Below, in pieces: positions 57,073 to 64,000 of a DNA stretch of 64,000 nt. Each line of letters opens with the position of its first letter. Position 1 is the first letter of the stretch. The stretch comes from Siphonodentalium dalli. Taxonomy: Eukaryota > Mollusca > Scaphopoda > Gadilida > Siphonodentaliidae. The DNA is taken from NCBI GenBank assembly GCA_032622095.1, contig CP136065.1, forward strand, positions 55,423,949 to 55,487,948, written 5' to 3'. The notes below the pieces were generated by a model that saw only the letters and a list, made by a program, of their open reading frames with translations, did no database searches and was not told the DNA's origin. The translations under genes and the position numbers were made by a program.

Positions 57073-60000
57073 CTGAAACATATACAGGTAATAGCAGTGG
57101 CAAATTTACTGAAACGTAAACGTAATACGAAGCAACTAAACAACGCACAGAGAGATATATGCAATTCATTTGTTGATTATACCTTTCCGGCTACGTCAAC
57201 TATCAAAACATTCTAGTTGGAAAATGGTTAAGTAAAGGTGGAATAGTAGAATTCATCCATTTTCAGAAATGTTCCAGTTCACTTGTGATGGACCCCAGTT
57301 CACCATTGATAAGATCGGTTCACTACCCGAACATCTATGCAACAGATTTTTGGTAAAATAAGTGTGCATTTGCTTGAAATTAATCGCTAATGGTTATTGC
57401 GATACCGTAATTTGGTAAATGGTGTATAAAACACGTCTGTTTTGGACCAAGTCATGAAGTGGGTTAATTAGTAAACGTTTCTCAGTTTTTAGTATCTTAA
57501 GTATCAACATAAGTTCATTGTCATGCTATTTGCATACGTGGTCTATATATGGAATTTATATGGAATAATCGCCGGAATTGTAGTAAATGTCGTCAAATTT
57601 TGCACAAAAAAACTCGCAAGTGAACTGGACATCGGTCGAAAGTGGACTGGACCGATATTCACAAGAAGATCCTTTCTCGTGGAACAGTTACTACCCCGTG
57701 AGAATTAGGTGACAAGATTTTGAACAGAAAAAATAGTTTTAAAAACTAAATTAGATCAAAATGTAGTTGAATCCTGATGAAAACGAGAAAGCTAATAATG
57801 TGATCTAGTATATATACGCTCATTAGTTTATTAGTTGAAATAGATTCACTTTGGAATAGAACATGCATGCACTTCGTTAAAAACAGAGATTCCTGGTTTT
57901 CAGGGGGAAACCCATATTTAAAGAAAGTGCCGAAAATTGCTTTAATACTAATATATTACGTGAGGGGGTTTGAGCATCTATTGGGCGAGGCTCTACAGAG
58001 TCAAATCCCCCAAGCGGGCATAAACCGTTTAAGAGACAGCATTAGCTGCATATTTTAATTATCCATTGCGCAAAACTTGCCTTTTGTGCGGGAATTCTGT
58101 CATTTTTCCAAGTTTGTCATTCGTTACGTCGATGACCGCATTCCATTTATGAGATCAAGCAAATCAATTAGTATTCATGAAGTGGAAACCCACGTGTAGC
58201 TTAGAGCGAAATAGTTCGTACGCTTTTTTAGTTATTCTAAGCCGAACTTATTCTGATTATTTAAAGATGTTTTAGAGCTAAAACGTATACCCTTTTACTT
58301 GACGTCCCTAGTTACCTGCGCAATTTGCATATATAATTATGTCATGAAAGTAGTATTAACTTAATAAAGCTACGTTGAACTAATAAAGCTACAATGACGT
58401 AATAAACGTAACGTTTATTGTAACGTTTATTAGACAGGCTTTATGTAGTCGACAGAGGCAGTGAGCGGTGGATAAATAAAGAATATGTAGTTACACTGAT
58501 AGAAAATACCGTCGCTTTAACGGTCTGAGACCGCGCAACATCGCTGCCAACATTTGACCGTTAAACATGCGGTCAGGTCGTAGCATTTCCACGGTATAAA
58601 ACCGTTTAAGTAACTGGCAGACCGTAACCAGTAACTGTCAGACCGTTGTATTTTTTACGGTTCAGCACCGTTTAATTAATACCAAGACCGTAACTAATAA
58701 AGGTCAGACCAATGGTATTTTTCATGGGTCAACTCCAATGTTATGCTCTTAATTTGCTAATTTACCATAGAATTAGCCAGGTTCCCATGGTGACAATATG
58801 ATTTCCCGGTAGGCATTACGATTCATATTTTTTGAATGGTCGAAACTAGTATTATTCGTATTTGAAAAATACATCTTACTTCTTATGTTACGATCATAGT
58901 TTTGATGAATTGTAAATCCTCAATGCATAAAGTGATAGACAATACTTATGAAACTTTGCAGTTTGCTGAGGATCAAGCTTGTTGTCTGCCTCGTAGAATT
59001 TAATCCGGAAAAGGCTGCGCGCGCGTAATATGTCCGCCTTTCACTAACTACTGTATAAATATGGCTGTAAATAAAAAACGATAGTAGCAATAGCTGATAA
59101 GCCAACACATCACTATTCAGTTATGAGTAATACTAATTTCGACCATTCTAAAACATGAATCGGCATGCCATTTTAAGCCATAAAAAGAACAAAGCTCCAT
59201 GTTTCACAGTGAAAACTCAAATTTATGTACATGTAAAAGTAAAATATCTTAATGGCATACTTTTTGGTAACATGTAAGGCGTGAAATTATCCAGTCACTT
59301 GTAAACACAGTTTTTGTTTTAACACATATATGCCGAACTTTTTTTTTCTTATTTATTTTTATGATGTTAGATAGTTTCAGGTTAGTAAAGGGCAAAATCA
59401 ACATTGGGCGGCAAAGCAAAGGGCATTTTCCCAATGTTTCGCCCAGACAGAGGACCGTCCTTTATAAGGGACGCTAGACACACGCATGGTAAATTTATGA
59501 CCATTTCAACTATTTTAAATAGATAATCCAGGATCATCACATTTGGTCTTATCAGGAACTATGATATTGATGACTGCGAACAGGCATTTGTAGTATTGTG
59601 TGTACATGTTATAAAACATAAAATAGCTATACTAATACTACGTTGGACTTCTGAAGTGAATGAGTACAAGTGAAAGTATTTATTACAGGGGGCCCGGGGG
59701 TGTGGAACGATATATGTCAACGAAAAATCTATGTAATGTATTAATCCAACTTGACCCTCGCTTAAAATATACGCATGAAATCTGAAAAGTGTTATACTGT
59801 ATTATTCAGTGATGTAAAAATAACTACAGAATAAAAAAGTTATGTGAAAGGTGCTGAACTGTATCGCACCTGTGTGCTACGCCGCAATTTAAGTTACAAC
59901 CAGGAGGCAGTAATATATCCATATAGCAGTAGATTTGATAGACATCATCCCGTACAATCCATCCATCCAGGAAAAATCATCCAGTTAAACAGACTTACAC

Positions 60001-60449
60001 CACAATATGTTGATATACTGACCAGTGTTGGAATCAGTGTTTTAGGAGTGACTGAATGATGGTTATTCTGCTTCCAATTCGGTGTTTGATTCTGGATAAC
60101 AAGGACGTGGCGACAGTGTGGGTTGGAGGGGGGGGGGGGTGTCTCACATTCCCCAACTTTGGTAAAAAATTTCAACAGTTGGAAATTTCATACCCGACAT
60201 TACTTGGAAACTTCACACCAACGATAGGTTGAAATTGTTCTTGTAGTTTGATTTTCCAACAATTCATTAGGGGGGATTTGTTGTTCCAGACCAACATTTG
60301 CATATTTAGAGTAGATACATGCATGATTTAGCTACACTTTATATACATCGTCATCCCTATCAGCATATCACTAATCACTAATATCCTCCACTCTCTCCAT
60401 CACCACTATCCTCATCTGAACAGTCGCCATCCGGAGACTGTGGACTCAC
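57073..60449. other. Intron with short ACCGTT-containing repeats
   Basis: 58500-58700 holds degenerate inverted/tandem strings around ACCGTT/AACGGT ('aaaccgtttaagtaactgg', 'cagaccgtaac', 'acggttcagcaccgtttaat') at intervals of about 35-60 bp. The palindrome CGTCCTTTATAAGGGACG lies at 59456. A G-run is at 60130-60139. Frames of 60-75 codons in this interval have no splice or domain support. Confidence 0.5.
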
Positions 60450-60498
60450 AAAAGTCGCCTTGTTCTGTCATTCCAAGCACATCGTGACCGTATATCTC
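60450..60498 (-). CDS. Membrane-protein gene: probable small upstream exon
   Basis: The acceptor AG is at 60500-60499 after 'cattattttttcactcc' (strong) and the donor is GACTTTT|GTGAGTCC with GT at 60449-60448. The exon is 49 bp, phase 0 in and phase 1 out. It encodes EIYGHDVLGMTEQGDF and, joined to the next exon, Ser. The phase matches exon 57072-56905 exactly, and from here to the stop at 23741 the summed length is 678 bp, divisible by three. Length is too short for domain evidence. Confidence 0.6.
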
Positions 60499-60639
60499 CT
60501 GGAGTGAAAAAATAATGCAGAACATTATATCAAATGAAAAGCGTTTATAGAATCTATTCCTGATATTGTATGAATAAACAGCGTTCATTTCACATTTGTG
60601 GAATGTTAAAACAGTGAAAACAAATTCCATGACATATAT

Positions 60640-60905
60640 GCATATATACATATATATGCATATATACATATATATGCATATATGCATATATATGCATATA
60701 TGCATATATATGTATATATGCATATATATGTATATATGCATATATATGTATATATGCATATATATGCATATATGCACATATGCACATATATGCACATATA
60801 TGCATATATGCACATGCATATATGCACATATATTCACATATATGCACATATGCATATATGCACATATGCATATATGCACATATATATGCATATATATGCA
60901 TAGAG
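60640..60905. repeat. (ATATGC)n/(ATATATGCAT)n microsatellite
   Basis: Mixed six- and ten-base units in perfect purine-pyrimidine alternation (TATATGCATA). Open frames on both strands rich in Tyr, Met, His and Ile are artefacts. Confidence 0.95.
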
Positions 60906-60929
60906 CGACACCTTTGTGCTAATTGTTTA

Positions 60930-61660
60930 GTTGATATTGCACAAGTACGAGCGCATAAGTATAGAACGAGTTCTATATATCCTTCCGCGATGGCACAATA
61001 TCAACGTGTCGTTCTATTGTTATTACACACCACCCGACCTGGAATCCGTAAAAAGAAAAGACTTACAAGGTTTATTCGTGTACACACAGGGCTTGTTTTG
61101 GCATGTGTGGTGATGCTTATTTTGTAGTTCCGGTTTCATGGTTGATGCGAGCGTTATTTATGCAATGCGACATTGACGGGATGCGTATGGAACGTATGTC
61201 CCATACGAATTTGTAAATATGGAACAGCAATAACACTCCAATTATAGGAACAAGCATGTAATAAATACACAAAACGACACAAGTGTGTTAATGTGTTTGT
61301 TGATATGGCTCGAGAGCTAGCGTGGAAGTATAGAATGAGGGGGTAGCCTCGAGTTCTATCATCCCGCGATAGCGCAAGTGCTGTATCGACAAACACATGG
61401 GTCGTTCTATGTTTATTACACGCACCCGTCCTAAAACCGTGACACAACAGTCAACGTTTATTCAGGCACCAAAAGTCATACAGGGCTTGCTTTGTCGTGT
61501 ATGATGACGTTTTTATTTTATAGTTCCGGTTTCGTGGTGGAGAGGAACGTCATTTACGTTATCTGACGTCAACGGGATGCGTATGGAACATATGGAACAT
61601 ACGTTCCATACGGATTTGCAAATATGGAACAACAGGAACACTTTAATTTCTGGGATTAAG
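60930..61660. repeat. Diverged direct duplication of about 390 bp
   Basis: About 60960-61250 and 61345-61660 share 'gagttctatatatccttccg'-like strings, 'gtcgttctat.gttattaca', 'tatagttccggtttcgtgg', 'acgggatgcgtatggaac' and 'aaatatggaacaacaggaac'. Each contains a short 'gtatggaac...ttccatac' palindrome. Frames inside are not supported as genes. Confidence 0.65.
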
Positions 61661-61943
61661 TGTGTATTAAAGATGTGGATGTCAAGCATTGTTCGACATA
61701 TATTGTTGACCACCATACCACGCATATGCCTAGTGTCCTTTATAAAGGATCGGGAATGGAAATCTTCAGGTACCCAACCATGCCTAGCGTCCTTCATAAA
61801 GTACGCTGAATCAAGGCGTTATTTTCGCTAGAGATATCCACAATTTGCCATAGATTTATCACATATTCAATTAAAAACATTATTGCGATCATATTGAAAA
61901 AAGTGATACCATGGGGTTAAATATATTTATTATGTGAACTTAC
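61661..61943. repeat. Two copies of a short TTTATAAAGG palindrome
   Basis: 'gcctagtgtcctttataaag' at 61729 and 'gcctagcgtccttcataaag' at 61782, with related copies at 59456 and 62142 ('cgtcctttataaaggacgct'). Confidence 0.6.
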
Positions 61944-62014
61944 CTCCCTTGTTAGTTCATTTTCCATGATAAAAACAGCAACAAACAAAACCCGACTTCC
62001 AGACAAAAACAATG
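61944..62014 (-). CDS. Membrane-protein gene: possible first exon or signal-peptide exon
   Basis: The donor is AGGGAG|GTAAGT (GT at 61943-61942), a perfect consensus. Upstream, a frame encodes LFLSGSRVLFVAVFIMENEL and then TRE. The hydrophobic part looks like a signal peptide, but an in-frame ATG lies only after it (61967-61965, giving MENELTRE). Either an acceptor at 62016-62015 ('caatttcag') admits an earlier exon, or translation starts at 61967 without a signal peptide. The phase-0 exit fits exon 60498-60450. A type I membrane protein needs a signal sequence, which favours the longer reading. Confidence 0.38.
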
Positions 62015-62016
62015 CT

Positions 62017-62203
62017 GAAATTGATATTTGGATTTAGTATCATGCGGAACTTTCAAGGATGTTCTATATTTATACATTTTGGAACGATTTATAGTGGAAT
62101 TACCCACTGCCTATCATCCACCAATGCAGGAATGATAGCCGTCCTTTATAAAGGACGCTAGGCATATATGGGTTAACAGGTGAATCCGTACATCATGACA
62201 ATA
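62017..62203. other. No gene recognised
   Basis: Contains the TTTATAAAGG palindrome copy near 62142. Nothing else was seen. Confidence 0.35.
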
Positions 62204-62709
62204 CAGTACCAGTCAGAAGAAGTGGTATTTTTAGGTGCCCCTTTATTGCGATATTGAGCGTGGTTAGTTTAGAAAAAGGCGTGATTATAGCACAATACCA
62301 AAAATCTGTCGCGCTTATTATTGCAATATTGAACGCAAAATATTGCGATACTAAGGCGCTAAATTTCATACAGACCCGGATAGTGTTATATTTATATTAG
62401 ATAAATACTGTACATATAGTGTACATATAGTGTACATATAGCATTTACAACTATAATTATATACATATCTAAAACATTGTCTCTATTTATACAATAAACA
62501 ATATAGAAGAAGCAATAATTTGATTTAAATGTCACAATTTTGAGCGCAAGATGTCGCAATATTAAGCGCAAAATATTGAGATATTAAGCGCAAAATATTG
62601 CAATAATATCACAAGCGACATGCTTATAAGCGTTTCCACTTGCAATATTATTGCGATATTGGTCGTGAAAATAGCGCGCTTAATATACCACTTCTTTTGA
62701 CTGGTACTG
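62204..62709. mobile_element. Tc1-like MITE
   Basis: TA flanks both ends (62202-62203 and 62710-62711). The left end CAGTACCAGTCAGAAGAAGT and right end ACTTCTTTTGACTGGTACTG are inverse repeats with one mismatch. CAGT-CCAGTCAAAAG is a known Tc1-type terminus. The interior has five or six copies of a 'attgcgatattgagcgcaaa'-type string and no transposase. Confidence 0.8.
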
Positions 62710-62711
62710 TA

Positions 62712-63240
62712 TATCAATAACAGCTAGTTGGGATTGGAACCTTCAAGACAACAGCAGATCCCATAATAACTGTGCGCAATGATTTGGCGACAATGTTCTC
62801 CTGTAGTCGCACATTTTCCATAAAATTTTAAAGCATGATGTATCAAACTGTATACTGCATGGTATCACAACACTTAGTATTAATGTCAGTGAGTCAGCCA
62901 AAGATAGTTTGATAAGAACTTCCAACCAATAGCGTACTCCCGGTAAATTGTCGTAATAACTTGACGATAACATGGCGAATGATGACAATGTCCATACGTT
63001 TCAATGAAAATTGATGAACACGGGATGAATTGGTCCGTGTAATTGTAAAGTTGGAATTGTATATATGTGACCACCCGTCACTGCGCGGCGTCAGTTCATT
63101 GTTTACGGTGTTGTTGTTGACACTGGTGCATACAGTACATGTACATGTATATCTTCTCTTGTAAATGTGCATGCATGTGCTTGCTTTGAAACAATCAGAT
63201 TCAGAACACTGCCAACTGGATTGTCAACATTCTAATAGTA
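62712..63240. other. No gene recognised
   Basis: Three overlapping minus-strand frames of 60-92 codons (63172-62743) have no splice or domain support. Composition is ordinary. Confidence 0.35.
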
Positions 63241-63763
63241 CACTCTTAGAACAAATGTGTATAAATACTACACAATATGTGTTACATTTGATCTTAAACA
63301 AAATTTTGTAGAAATGCAACATGACATAAATGTGTCGGTGGAATTTTCTCAACATTGAATATGAGTGAATATGTGAGCATATTATATTTAATAGATGAGA
63401 TATGTTCTATTTGAGACATAAACATCGTAAAAGCTGCCATAATACAAAATTGGCAGCTGCTTTAAAACTTTGAGCTACACAATTATGTGTTGTTCAGTTT
63501 TTACACAAACATAGTGTATACCAAAGTTTAAAGCTGCTGCCAATTGTTTGTTCTGTGGTAGCCTTTACAAGTTTTGTGTCTCCAATAGAACACATTTCAT
63601 CTAATAACTATGATACACTCACATATTCAATCATATTCAACATTGATGATATTTCACTGACACATTTAATAATTATATGTCATGTGTCATTTCTACACAA
63701 TTTTGTTTAAGATCAAATGTAACACATTTTGTGTAGTATTTATACACATTTGTTCTAAGAGTG
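63241..63763. mobile_element. 523-bp TA-flanked foldback
   Basis: CACTCTTAGAACAAATGTGT at 63241 and its complement ending at 63763, flanked by TA on both sides. The arms continue through 'tactacacaatatgtgttac' and diverge towards a centre near 63500. No coding capacity. Confidence 0.75.
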
Positions 63764-63765
63764 TA

Positions 63766-64000
63766 ATAGCTGATCGTTGAGTCGTTGTTACGTGCGCTCG
63801 CGCAACAGTATGGCGATCAGACAGATTCGTAGGTTGGTGTCACACTCCATGACGTCACAAAAAACGACGTAAAACCTCGTGGCGTTCTGACATTTTTACT
63901 GTGCCGCGTTTTTGCTATGTTTATTTTTTGTGTTGTTTTCGATTATTTGTTTGTCGCCGATATCGCCATTTGTCAGGATTCTCTGTTTCTATATTTAAAA
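63766..64000. other. No feature seen
   Basis: The end of the window. Nothing could be supported. Confidence 0.3.

Noticed and set aside
60412-61127. Several Tyr/Met/His/Ile-rich frames up to 159 codons
   Set aside because: They arise from the ATATGC microsatellite; only the 49-bp exon at 60450-60498 inside one of them has splice support.

Overview
This is AT-rich animal nuclear DNA with no bacterial gene organisation. It has short exons bounded by GT/AG splice sites, broken non-LTR retrotransposons (LINEs), many non-autonomous DNA transposons, long foldbacks and microsatellites. The Cys-rich ectodomain encoded here resembles, from memory, a family common in molluscs and other lophotrochozoans, and the repeat style also fits a mollusc, possibly a bivalve. 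The taxon is inference, and no database was searched.

Host genes. One multi-exon gene can be followed on the minus strand. Its confident exons are 57072-56905, 55871-55756, 46962-46845, 41501-41433 and 23898-23741. A probable upstream exon lies at 60498-60450, a possible first exon at 62014-61944, and an alternative last exon at 22479-22418. Intron phases agree at every junction from 60498 onward. The product is a membrane protein with a Cys-rich ectodomain, a Thr-rich stalk, one small-residue-rich transmembrane helix and a short basic tail. Two weaker candidate exons (5083-4911 and 16429-16292, both minus) may belong to other genes. Everything else in the window is intergenic or intronic.

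Layout. 0.2-2.9 kb: a 5'-truncated LINE (minus) carrying a TTAA-targeted MITE inside its reverse transcriptase. 2.9-13 kb: CAGACAGA-tailed repeats, a cluster of palindromes, and an 11-copy tandem array of about 140 bp. 13-24 kb: TTAA MITEs, inverted repeats and a hAT-like element. 24-30 kb: several LINE 3' tails and a near-perfect 165-bp palindrome. 30-33.2 kb: a foldback made of 26 GATATC palindromes, a second long foldback, and an array built on GTTTAAAC. 33.5-38.4 kb: a hAT-like element, a GA microsatellite, and 180-bp and 135-bp tandem repeats. 38.6-40.3 kb: an L1-like LINE end with an intact 425-codon frame. 41-49 kb: the stalk exon, LINE tails, further MITEs and foldbacks. 49.7-55.7 kb: a 6-kb foldback with a 9-bp target duplication and several nested insertions. 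56-64 kb: upstream exons, a microsatellite, duplications, a Tc1-like MITE and a terminal foldback.

The most distinctive content is the density of self-complementary DNA inside and around one gene. It includes a TTAA-flanked MITE family whose ends each carry a roughly 70-bp hairpin that reappears inside differently bordered elements, the GATATC foldback with 21-22/27-28-bp spacing, and the nested 6-kb foldback. Transcription of the gene would put many long hairpins into its pre-mRNA.
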